This document shows positions 1 to 5,739 of a stretch of 16,665 bases of DNA, in pieces. The DNA is taken from contig JAQYER010000051.1 of assembly GCA_028723545.1 (NCBI GenBank), positions 1 to 16,665 of the forward strand, written 5' to 3'. The DNA comes from Caryophanales bacterium. GTDB taxonomy: Bacteria > Bacillota_I > Bacilli_A > RFN20 > CAG-826. Every line of letters begins with the position of its first letter. Within the stretch, counting starts at the first letter, position 1. A program made the translations under genes and the position numbers. The notes under the pieces were generated by a model. It was not told the DNA's origin. It ran no database searches and worked only from the letters and a program-made list of their open reading frames with translations.

Positions 1-714
1 AATATTGCTTCCTAAAGTTCTTTCTCCTCCAGCTTCCCATTTAACATTTGGAAGAAGCCAAACTTTAAAATCAGTGCCTTTCTTATTGGTGTAATGAAGA
101 TAATCTAATTTTAATGAATTTAAATAATTAGTTCTTTTAGCTAAATTAGCATTATGTTTTTCCCACGCTTTTATCGGATCTTCATCACATCTTGATGTCT
201 TTAAGATAGCATCCCATAAAGCATTAACAGCCTTCTTTGGAGATAATTCTGGGAAAACTTTCTTAGCCCACGCAACTGAAGGTGCGCCTGCGATACACCA
301 TTGATATTTGTTTTCTCTTTGATCGCGATATGGTTTAAGTATTGGATATTGATTTTGTCTTATTTTAGCAATCTTGCCTTGGTCTACACCTTTGAACGCA
401 TCAGGGTCACTACTTTCAAGATAAATCATGACTGGTAATTCCTTAGTCAAATACTCTTGTCTTTTAATAGCGACTTCACTAACTCTAGATAAACTCTTAA
501 GAGACTCTTTTTTGTATTGAACTTTTGCAACCGGATCATGTTCCCACATTACTTCAACATGTCTTGCGCCTAACTTGTAACATTCTTCAACAATATATGT
601 AACAAGTTCAGGTTGATCAAGTCCCGCTCTTACAATAACATCTTGTCCTTTTTGGACATTGCCGCCAACCTTAGCAATAAGGCGAGCATATTTCTTTAAT
701 ACACTTTTCTTCAT
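1..714 (-). CDS. Aminopeptidase, M29 (AmpS/PepS) family, 3' end cut by window edge
   Basis: The frame runs from ATG at 714 to the window edge without a stop (238 codons). The start is fixed by GGAGAA about 6 nt upstream. The N-terminus MKKSVLKKYARLIAKVGGN, the segment WCIAGAPSVAWAKKVFPEL and the later GTDFKVWLLPN and WEAGGERT are typical of M29 metallo-aminopeptidases, which remove N-terminal residues from peptides in the cytoplasm with two metal ions. The C-terminal metal-binding half lies outside the window, so completeness cannot be judged. Members are normally about 400 residues. It has its own promoter and is not in an operon with the divergent or neighbouring genes seen here. The family call is fairly certain; substrate preference is unknown. 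Confidence 0.85.
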   Translation of the reverse strand, partial: MKKSVLKKYARLIAKVGGNVQKGQDVIVRAGLDQPELVTYIVEECYKLGARHVEVMWEHDPVAKVQYKKESLKSLSRVSEVAIKRQEYLTKELPVMIYLESSDPDAFKGVDQGKIAKIRQNQYPILKPYRDQRENKYQWCIAGAPSVAWAKKVFPELSPKKAVNALWDAILKTSRCDEDPIKAWEKHNANLAKRTNYLNSLKLDYLHYTNKKGTDFKVWLLPNVKWEAGGERTLGSNI

Positions 715-735
715 AAGGATTCTCCTATTTTGTTT

Positions 736-787
736 ATAGTAAAGCAATTTGCGGCAAATAACAATTGGCATTGTGTAAAATCACAAT
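736..787 (-). promoter_or_regulatory. Promoter of the M29 aminopeptidase with inverted repeats
   Basis: On the minus strand, TTGTTA (764-759), a 17-bp spacer and TACTAT (741-736) form a sigma-A-like promoter 22 nt before the ATG. ATTTG-CGG-CAAAT lies inside the spacer (747-759). ATTGTG-6 nt-CACAAT lies just upstream (770-787). The repeats may be operator sites, but no regulator is assignable. Confidence 0.5.
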
Positions 788-870
788 CTCCTTTACAAAT
801 TACAAATAGCCCTATGAAAAACAGTAAAATCTAACAATCTAATTTTGCCAGCATTTTAAATATCTTTTTT

Positions 871-905
871 CGTTAAAAAGATTGTTTTTGTAATTACAAT
901 CTTTT
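871..905 (-). terminator. Intrinsic terminator of the XRE gene
   Basis: A perfect 10-bp stem (AAAAGATTGT with ACAATCTTTT, 876-905) has a 10-nt loop. Reading leftwards it runs into a T tract. It sits 32 nt after the stop of the XRE gene. The stem is AT-rich, so strength is uncertain. Confidence 0.6.
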
Positions 906-936
906 CAAATTGGCACGATTATTAATACAATGCTTT

Positions 937-1494
937 TTATTTAAAAATTTGAATATGGTCTACTCCAAGAAAAGTAATTGGCGCTGTTAGTCCAAAACCT
1001 TCGGCAAATATAACAGCACGATCTCCGTACTCAATATCAGAAAATAAAATTGGATTATTGTTTTTATCAACAAATTTGTATGATTCCAATTGACTAGCAT
1101 ACGCTATCTCACCATCATTCATTTCAAATATATTTGCATTTAATTCGTTTGAATATTTATAAATCGCATGATATTGATTAAGTCTAGGAGCAATTGAACC
1201 ATCAACAATTCTGTGATTACTAAAGAAAATAGCAATTGGTGTTGATACACCAACAAGAACTAATGAAGTTAAAACACTGGTTAATATAATGGCTTGTATT
1301 TTTTTATTTGGGTACCCTATTTTTCTTGGTTTTGTATCTAAAACCTCACATAGTTTTTTTAGATCTTCAACAGATGGTTTTGTTTCGCCACATTCCCACT
1401 TAGCAATTAATGAACGGCTAACATTTACTGCATTTGCCAAAGACTCTTGGGTGAAGCCTAGTTTCTTTCTTTTTATAATTAATTTAGTATTCAT
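937..1494 (-). CDS. XRE-family regulator with a membrane anchor and outside domain
   Basis: Protein of 185 residues from ATG at 1494, chosen because GGAGGA stands about 10 nt upstream; an in-frame ATG further upstream (1551) has no such site. Residues 1-57 are a Cro/CI-type helix-turn-helix (KLGFTQESLANAVNVSRSL, then WECGETKPSVEDLKKLCEVL), a DNA-binding module. Residues about 65-90 (IQAIILTSVLTSLVLVGVST) form one membrane helix. The remaining 95 residues would lie outside the cell if the HTH is inside. It is therefore probably a membrane-bound regulator that senses something at the cell surface. I do not recognise the outer domain. It is followed by its own terminator, so likely monocistronic. 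Targets are unknown; it may control itself through the palindrome upstream. Confidence 0.75.
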   Translation of the reverse strand: MNTKLIIKRKKLGFTQESLANAVNVSRSLIAKWECGETKPSVEDLKKLCEVLDTKPRKIGYPNKKIQAIILTSVLTSLVLVGVSTPIAIFFSNHRIVDGSIAPRLNQYHAIYKYSNELNANIFEMNDGEIAYASQLESYKFVDKNNNPILFSDIEYGDRAVIFAEGFGLTAPITFLGVDHIQIFK

Positions 1495-1531
1495 TCTATT
1501 ATTCCTCCGCATATCTAAAAGAAACAATTGT

Positions 1532-1541
1532 GTTATATAAC
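1532..1541. promoter_or_regulatory. Palindrome GTTATATAAC upstream of the XRE gene
   Basis: A perfect 10-bp palindrome lies 38 nt before the XRE start codon and contains a TATA-like -10 sequence. TTGATA at 1551-1546 is too close to serve as its -35 box. An operator for autoregulation is a guess. Confidence 0.25.
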
Positions 1542-1613
1542 CGTGTATCAATTCTCACACCTTCATAAATATTTTACAAAAATGGAGAAAAAAATATTGT
1601 TAATTTTTGTTAA

Positions 1614-1799
1614 TTAATTATTTTTGTTATAAACTTCCATTAAATTTTCAAGAAGTGCAAGTCTTGTTAATAAGCCAACACCACCTGGTACCGGCGTTTG
1701 AAGTCTAACTGGTAAGTTAGGTTCAATGTCACCATATAATTTACCATCCACTCTATTGATACCAACATCTACTAATACTGCTGAATTCTTTTGTGAACT
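1614..1799 (-). pseudogene. folD: folD 3' remnant (methylene-THF dehydrogenase/cyclohydrolase)
   Basis: The minus strand reads an open frame ending KNSAVLVDVGINR, then VDGKLYGDIEPNL and TPVPGGVGLLTR, then TAA at 1616-1614. VDVGINR and TPVPGGVG are hallmark C-terminal FolD motifs, part of the NADP-binding domain of the folate one-carbon enzyme. About 60 codons remain of a usual 280-290, with no start; an in-frame TGA at 1802-1800 marks the break. The sequence upstream of the break is an IS end, not folD. The remnant cannot encode an active enzyme. Either folD survives elsewhere or the join is an assembly error. Confidence 0.85.
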
Positions 1800-1852
1800 T
1801 CATATAAACCCTCCTTTGGCTATTTTTGGTCCAAAGAAATGGGTTCGGTACA
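1785..1852 (-). mobile_element. IS3-family (IS150-like) left-end fragment with orfA start
   Basis: Reading leftwards from 1852 the strand begins TGTACCGAACCCATTTCTTT followed by GGACC. This closely matches my memory of the IS150 terminal inverted repeat (TG start, ACCCATTT, TTGGAC). It is followed by AGGAGGG and ATG at 1803, reading MKFTKEF, a plausible OrfA start. After about seven codons the sequence becomes folD. Only about 68 bp of an IS of about 1.4 kb remain. The OrfA frame is not the folD frame. Confidence 0.65.
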
Positions 1853-1896
1853 ATATTGCAAAATTACACCATAAATTATGTCATTTTATTAATAAG

Positions 1897-1905
1897 TGAT
1901 ATAAT
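1897..1905 (+). promoter_or_regulatory. Extended -10 promoter of the DUF308 gene
   Basis: TGATATAAT is an extended -10 element (TGnTATAAT). No good -35 is seen, as is common for extended -10 promoters. The implied leader is about 40 nt and includes the GGGAGG ribosome site. Confidence 0.6.
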
Positions 1906-1951
1906 TATTTTGTTATTTATAAACTAATAACAATTTGACTGGGAGGATAAT

Positions 1952-2599
1952 ATGAAAAGATTAATTACCGAATATAAAGTTTGGAAATTTATTGAAGCAG
2001 CTATAATTATCACAATTGGAGTTCTTGCAATTGTCAGCGCAATCAATGGAGAAACAAGTTTCGTTGGCTTAATAAGTGGCATTGCTTTAATTGTTGATGG
2101 AACTTTAAGAGCATCTATAAATATTATTGTCAAAGAAAATAAAAGCTTTACTAGATACGCTATATCGATTGGTGAATTATCTATTGGTATTTGGTTATGT
2201 ATTGACCCTTCCCAATTAGCGGAATCTTTAACATTGATTTCTTCTTTAACTATTCTCGTAACTGGAACATTCTTATTAGTTGAAGCCATTATTGATTCAA
2301 TTAGAAAAACAAAAGATGTTAAATCAAATGTTATGCAATATATTGTATCAATATTAACTATTGCAATCGGAGTTGTCGCTTTAGTGTTTTTCCCATTTAA
2401 CGGATCAACATCAGGATTAAACACAATTACATTTATTTTAATTCTTCTTGGATCAGCATTATGTGTATTTGGAATATATGAAATAGTTACTACAATTATC
2501 GTTATTGTAAAAGCCAAAAAAGCTGAAAAAACAATTATTGAAGCTACTGCTAAAAAACACGAAGAAAAAAGAATCGAAGAAAAACAATCTGAAAAATAA
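1952..2599 (+). CDS. DUF308 (HdeD-like) integral membrane protein
   Basis: Protein of 215 residues with GGGAGG 6 nt before ATG. It has about six hydrophobic segments in three hairpin pairs, for example FIEAAIIITIGVLAIVSAI, FVGLISGIALIVDGTL, LSIGIWLCI, LTILVTGTFLLVEAII, YIVSILTIAIGVVALVFF and FILILLGSALCVFGIYE. The repeating pattern of Gly-rich paired helices fits the DUF308/HdeD family. The C-terminal about 35 residues form a charged cytoplasmic tail rich in Lys and Glu (KKHEEKRIEEKQSEK), probably helical. HdeD helps acid resistance in enterobacteria; no function is established for Firmicute members, so none is assigned. It is the one intact plus-strand gene within a decayed minus-strand region. 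Confidence 0.75.
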   Translation: MKRLITEYKVWKFIEAAIIITIGVLAIVSAINGETSFVGLISGIALIVDGTLRASINIIVKENKSFTRYAISIGELSIGIWLCIDPSQLAESLTLISSLTILVTGTFLLVEAIIDSIRKTKDVKSNVMQYIVSILTIAIGVVALVFFPFNGSTSGLNTITFILILLGSALCVFGIYEIVTTIIVIVKAKKAEKTIIEATAKKHEEKRIEEKQSEK

Positions 2600-2616
2600 A
2601 AATTGAACCAATTTTT
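2598..2616 (+). terminator. Short hairpin terminator after the DUF308 gene
   Basis: AAAAATTG-AAC-CAATTTTT forms an 8-bp stem with a 3-nt loop that overlaps the stop codon. The T tract is part of the stem. Weak but well placed. Confidence 0.45.
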
Positions 2617-2672
2617 GATAAAAAGCCACACCACAATAAACAACAACATTGATAAAAACGTGCTAAATAACA

Positions 2673-2843
2673 TTATTCTCTTGCTTTTGTTTCAGCATCA
2701 TTTGTGTTATTTGCAACCCGAATGTAATATAACCTATTATCTCTTTTAACGTAGAAATCAATTTCATTTGTTTTTCTAATTGTTTTAGAGATTTTAGTCT
2801 TTTCAATGTCCACTTTTTTCTTATCAATGTTCACTTTTTTCAT
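2673..2843 (-). pseudogene. C-terminal remnant of an AAA_14/DUF4143 ATPase
   Basis: The frame encodes 56 residues from ATG at 2843, including NEIDFYVKRDNRLYYIRVAN and DAETKARE. The pattern E-I-D-F-x-x-K ... YY-I-x-V-A ... T-x-x-R-E is that of the C-terminal nuclease-like part of AAA_14/DUF4143 ATPases. These proteins are usually about 400-450 residues and start with a Walker A motif. No ATPase domain precedes it here. The N-terminal start of the same family lies at 4828-4625 on the same strand, so both may be the two ends of one gene interrupted by about 1.8 kb. No convincing ribosome site is seen for this ATG, so translation is doubtful. Confidence 0.65.
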
Positions 2844-2880
2844 TCCATCACATCTTTTTTAGGCATAACAAAAGCACGCA

Positions 2881-3084
2881 TCATGGCGAAATTCGGTCAG
2901 TAATTATGTCTGATATTACTCTTAATGAATCATCCATATTATCAACACCAATTACAGTCCTATTTTTATTAATACCAATGTAAATAGTTCCTCCATCAGT
3001 ATTCAAGAAAGCAACGATTTCTTTTGGTAATGTATTATTAATTATTTCTTTTAATTCAATCTTATTATCTTCATCTATAAACAT
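2881..3084 (-). pseudogene. Truncated AlbA_2 (Schlafen-like) protein, N-terminal 67 residues
   Basis: ATG at 3084 follows GGAGGA with ideal spacing. The product has IELKEIINNTLPKEIVAFLN, then GGTIYIGINKNRTVIGVDN, and ends DRISP before TGA. The E-x-K-E-x-x-N start and the AFLNTDGGTIYIGI core are typical of the Schlafen-like AlbA_2 domain found in nucleic-acid-binding bacterial proteins of 350-500 residues. The rest of the domain and the usual HTH tail are absent, so the gene is broken though its 5' signals are intact. Three 11-bp repeats stand just upstream. Confidence 0.7.
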
Positions 3085-3109
3085 ATTTTTCCGTCCTCCA
3101 ATTTAAGCA

Positions 3110-3142
3110 CAACCAGAAAACAACCAGAAAACAACCAGAAAA
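3110..3142. repeat. Three perfect tandem 11-bp repeats (CAACCAGAAAA)
   Basis: Three identical head-to-tail copies occupy 33 bp, 26 bp before the AlbA_2 start. As 33 is three codon lengths, the plus strand reads a permutation of QPENNQKTTRK in every frame. From memory, such N/Q/K/T-rich repeats occur in the linker of AlbA_2-type proteins, so this may be a scrap of a second such gene in the opposite orientation. Confidence 0.8.
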
Positions 3143-3249
3143 CATATATTCACATTTATACAAAATGAGGGAATAAACGGTATGCCTAAAAGATATCCAT
3201 CTTGACAATGTGCGAATATTTGGACAAGGTGTTCAAAAATTTGTACAGC

Positions 3250-3744
3250 TTAATTTATATACTGCTTTATAGATAATTCCTTAGGGAGTTTCTCTGACCA
3301 TGGTAAGAGATCTTCAATAGGAATTTTATTTATATTTTCAAGTGCGTATTCTAAATATTTAGTAACAATTAACGCGTTCGCTTTCGCGGTCTGAACTATA
3401 GTAAATATTCTTCCGGATATAGAAGCGCCTTTTTCAGTTTTAGCGAATAATACGTTTCTTCTCATAATTGCAAAAGGCTTAATTGCTCTTTCACATATAT
3501 TATTAGAAATAGGAATATGTCCATCTAAAAGGAAGGTTTTACTTTCTTTCTCAATATTTAAGAAATATTTAACTGCCGCGTCAAGCGGGGTTTCTTCTTC
3601 AGTTTTAATGCTGTGTAAATAGTCATATATATCATTAACTATTTTCATATATTCATCACTTTGACGGATTTCATATATTTCTAGTGGTGATTTCTTATTC
3701 CCCAATTGTAAAACTAAACGCAACTTTATAATCGAAAGTCGCAT
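3250..3744 (-). pseudogene. IS66-family transposase (TnpC) C-terminal remnant
   Basis: The frame of 164 residues contains SPLEIYEIRQ, LDGHIPISNNICERAIKPFA, NVLFAKTEKGA, TIVQTAKANAL and IEDLLPWS. These are the C-terminal hallmarks of IS66 TnpC, including the E of the catalytic triad in N-N-x-x-E-R-A-I. About two thirds of the protein (usually about 500 residues), including the catalytic Asp residues, is missing. The first about seven codons (MRLSIIK) do not look like IS66 and appear to come from another IS. TnpA and TnpB are absent. The product cannot transpose by itself. Confidence 0.85.
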
Positions 3745-3815
3745 TTAGTTAGAACAAACCTCCTTTGAAGCATGATATTTATGGTTCTCTTAAGAACTAA
3801 ACATCCATAAGCAAA
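3724..3815 (-). mobile_element. IS1634-like (IS4 superfamily) 5'-end fragment
   Basis: Upstream of the IS66 remnant there is AGGAGG and ATG at 3744 reading MRLSIIK. To my memory this matches the start of IS1634-type transposases (MRLSISKSKN). The leader holds interrupted inverted repeats, TTATGG (3779-3784) with CCATAA (3805-3810). After these codons the frame passes without a break into IS66 sequence. The family call rests on few residues. Confidence 0.4.
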
Positions 3816-3838
3816 GAAGGTATTTTTATTATGTGTTA

Positions 3839-4594
3839 TTACTTCTTTTTAGCAACGATCATAAATCTGTGCTCTGTAGATTCAATATATCCATCTTTTT
3901 TTAATCTATTCTCTAAAATTTCAAATTTATCTATAGAGTCCTTTACAGAAAAATTTATAAATTCCCACTCTATTATCTTCGCAAAAAACGCTATTGCGCC
4001 CAAATCAAAAAATTTGATTTTTGGAAAGCACTCATTTTTATATAAAATTTCAAATCCTTCTTCTTCCAATCTTTTAACGGTTTGATTTAAAGTAATTTTA
4101 GGGAATTGTACCTTGTGGTTTTCATCAAAAAAAGAAGCTAAATCATTATTGTTAAATGCCCCTACCTGCTGAGTGATAAATAATCCATTTTTCTTTAATA
4201 CTCTCTTCACTTCTGATTCAGAAAAAGATTCGTGATGATTTAAAACTATGTCAAATGATTCTGTTGGAACATTTATAAGTATACCATCTTGTTTAACAGG
4301 ATATACCTTAATTCCAAGTGGTGATAAGACTTTTTGACAAAGCTTTATATTAGGCTCATACCCTTCAGTAACTGATGTCTTATCATATGGGTGATTAAAG
4401 CGAAGTAATAGTTCTCCACCACCAGTTCCCATGTCTAAAACATTAGCATTATCATTAAGATACATACAAACAAAATCATTATAATTCCAAGGCAACTTTT
4501 CATTTTCCCATCTGCCTTTTAAGTATGAAAAATCCCACCCTTTAAACGCGTGAGCTTCTTCACTTAATAAATATTTTATTGTTTCTTCTTTCAT
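3839..4594 (-). CDS. Class I SAM-dependent methyltransferase
   Basis: Complete 251-residue protein starting at ATG 4594, about 11 nt after AGAGGG. Residues about 50-60 hold the SAM-binding motif I (NVLDMGTGGGELLLRF), followed by an acidic residue region (EGYEPN) and motif IV-like FDIVLNHHESF, then the strand FITQQVG. This is a Rossmann-fold class I methyltransferase. The N-terminal FKGWDFSYLKGRWENEKLPW is a conserved signature of a family common in Firmicutes with unknown substrate; by its size and lack of a target-recognition domain it is more likely a small-molecule or RNA methylase than a DNA one (inference). It is the only intact gene between the two halves of the AAA_14 gene, hence perhaps cargo. 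A near-inverted repeat TTTATATAC/GTATATATAAA overlaps its ribosome site. Confidence 0.8.
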   Translation of the reverse strand: MKEETIKYLLSEEAHAFKGWDFSYLKGRWENEKLPWNYNDFVCMYLNDNANVLDMGTGGGELLLRFNHPYDKTSVTEGYEPNIKLCQKVLSPLGIKVYPVKQDGILINVPTESFDIVLNHHESFSESEVKRVLKKNGLFITQQVGAFNNNDLASFFDENHKVQFPKITLNQTVKRLEEEGFEILYKNECFPKIKFFDLGAIAFFAKIIEWEFINFSVKDSIDKFEILENRLKKDGYIESTEHRFMIVAKKK

Positions 4595-4624
4595 TTATAT
4601 ATACCCTCTTGTATATAAATTATA

Positions 4625-4828
4625 TTATATAATTCTATAATATATTCGCTTATCAAGTTTAATTTCTATTATGTGTTTTTCACTAACTCCGGTTGAAAGT
4701 AAATATTCTTTGAATAAATGAAAAAGAAGTGTTGATTTTTCTCCTCGTCTAATTCCGGTAACAACTTTGATATTCCCATTCCACATTCTTTCAATTATTT
4801 GATTTAAATAAAAATTTCTTTTAATCAC
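4625..4828 (-). pseudogene. N-terminal remnant of an AAA_14 ATPase with damaged Walker A
   Basis: A GTG start at 4828 follows GAGGG. The 67 residues begin MIKRNFYLNQIIERMWNGNI, then KVVTGIRRGEKSTLLFHLF and EKHIIEIKLDKR, after which the frame leaves the family and stops. AAA_14/DUF4143 ATPases begin this way, with the P-loop GIRRCGKSTLL; here the C-G pair is replaced by G-E, so a key glycine is lost and nucleotide binding should suffer. About 350 residues are missing. A matching C-terminal scrap lies at 2843-2673 in the same orientation. Confidence 0.7.
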
Positions 4829-5177
4829 AATTTAACCCTCTAATTAGAATGTTGCGGCATTTGTGCCGTAAGTTTCGACGATTTTCGCTAATATAGTGTA
4901 TACATCAAAAAATAACACCATCCCAAAAATAAACGAAAAGACAAATAAAATCCTTTCTTTTTTTGTATTTATCCGCTATTTTCCACCATATCGGAATTTA
5001 ACCGACGCCATCCCATGTGTCGGTTTTTAAATGTCTAGGTATTATTTAACGACGTTTACAATTAATTTAAAGCTGTCTTTTACTGCCCTTGGGTAATGAG
5101 CCTGCCGCCTAACAATGTGGCATTTTATATATTAGGGTGTTAATTAACGACGTTTACAATATAGTGCGTTTTCCAAT
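4829..5177. other. Non-coding stretch between the AAA_14 start and ssrA
   Basis: No gene is convincing here. Contents: a hairpin CGGCA-TTTG-TGCCG (4855-4868) in the putative leader of the AAA_14 gene; AACCGAC (5000-5006) with GTCGGTT (5019-5025) followed by TTT, resembling a weak plus-strand terminator; and a 17-bp direct repeat. Parts are visibly richer in G+C than the surroundings, consistent with imported DNA. Confidence 0.6.
5046..5160. repeat. 17-bp direct repeat flanking about 80 bp
   Basis: TTAACGACGTTTACAAT occurs at 5046-5062 and again at 5144-5160, identical, 98 bp apart. The sequence between them shows no gene. It could be the scar of a small insertion, or binding sites. Confidence 0.8.
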
Positions 5178-5211
5178 TAAAAAAGAAAAAGTGATACGCT
5201 AGGGTATCACT
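5178..5211 (-). terminator. Intrinsic terminator of ssrA
   Basis: On the minus strand AGTGATAC-6 nt-GTATCACT (5211-5190) forms a perfect 8-bp stem followed by TTTTCTTTTTT, 16 nt after the tmRNA CCA end. Confidence 0.9.
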
Positions 5212-5226
5212 CTGTACATCTCATAT

Positions 5227-5623
5227 TGGTGGAGTCGGCGGGAATCGCACCCGTGTCCAAGAAAGACCCTACAAAAGCTTCTACAGTTTATCTAATATTA
5301 ATATTTAGCATAGGTATAAATATTAGCGATATATTACTATGCGAGACTATCGTTTTTTCGACTATAAGTAATTAGTCTGCTCCTATAGCTTATCCTTTTA
5401 ATTTGACACAAATCCAAAATGATAAAGGCTAAACATTTGGTTGCGCGTCGCCCAATCAACGTAGATTGGAACCTTTAATTAGGTGCTAACTAAGCAGCGG
5501 CGTATGAAACACGTGTTGTGTTTCTCATATAACTGTTGTCAGTTATTGTTTTTTGATTATTACGTAATCACTCGACTGCATCTAATGCCAGGCAAACATT
5601 CCTGTCGAAACTATATCGACCCC
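5227..5623 (-). ncRNA. ssrA: tmRNA (ssrA), 397 nt
   Basis: The 5' end GGGGTCG (5623-5617) pairs with CGACTCC near the 3' end to form a 7-bp acceptor stem carrying the G3-U pair needed for alanylation; the CCA is encoded (5229-5227). TTTCGACAGG near the 5' end and the T-arm-like CGGG-TGCGATT-CCCG near the 3' end are typical. The RNA rescues stalled ribosomes by trans-translation with SmpB. The T loop reads TGCGATT rather than the usual TTCGATT. A tag frame is present inside. Promoter and terminator flank it, so it is a single-gene unit whose 5' leader of about 25 nt would be removed by RNase P. Confidence 0.95.
5490..5540 (-). other. Proteolysis tag frame of tmRNA
   Basis: Starting at tmRNA nucleotide 84 the frame reads DNSYMRNTTRVSYAAA then TAG (5492-5490). 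In other bacteria the resume codon lies near nucleotide 85-90. The exact first codon (GAC, AAC or AGT) cannot be fixed by eye. The tag ends YAAA rather than the common LAA. Confidence 0.65.
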
Positions 5624-5654
5624 ATTTGTCTCTTCCTTAAAAGAAGTGAAACTA

Positions 5655-5683
5655 AATATAGATGATTTTTTTATAATTTTCAA
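5655..5683 (-). promoter_or_regulatory. Promoter of ssrA
   Basis: TTGAAA (5683-5678), a 17-bp spacer and TATATT (5660-5655) form a good sigma-A promoter. The expected start is about 25 nt before the mature tmRNA 5' end. Confidence 0.75.
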
Positions 5684-5696
5684 GTATATTAATATA

Positions 5697-5728
5697 AGTG
5701 TTTGAAAAACACTAACAATTAATATAAA
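5697..5728 (+). promoter_or_regulatory. Possible promoter and hairpin before the membrane protein gene
   Basis: TTGAAA (5702-5707) and TATAAA (5723-5728) are 15 bp apart, short but usable. The -10 ends 11 nt before the ATG at 5740 and no ribosome site is seen, so the leader would be only a few nucleotides. AGTGTTT-GAA-AAACACT (5697-5713) is a perfect hairpin overlapping the -35. Confidence 0.4.
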
Positions 5729-5739
5729 CTTTATTCACT

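Noticed and set aside
1924..2673. Long minus-strand frame opposite the DUF308 gene
   Set aside because: It is a shadow of the plus-strand gene, which has promoter, ribosome site and family features; the minus frame has none.
3110..3142. CRISPR-like array
   Set aside because: The repeats are 11 bp, directly adjacent without spacers, and there are no cas genes.
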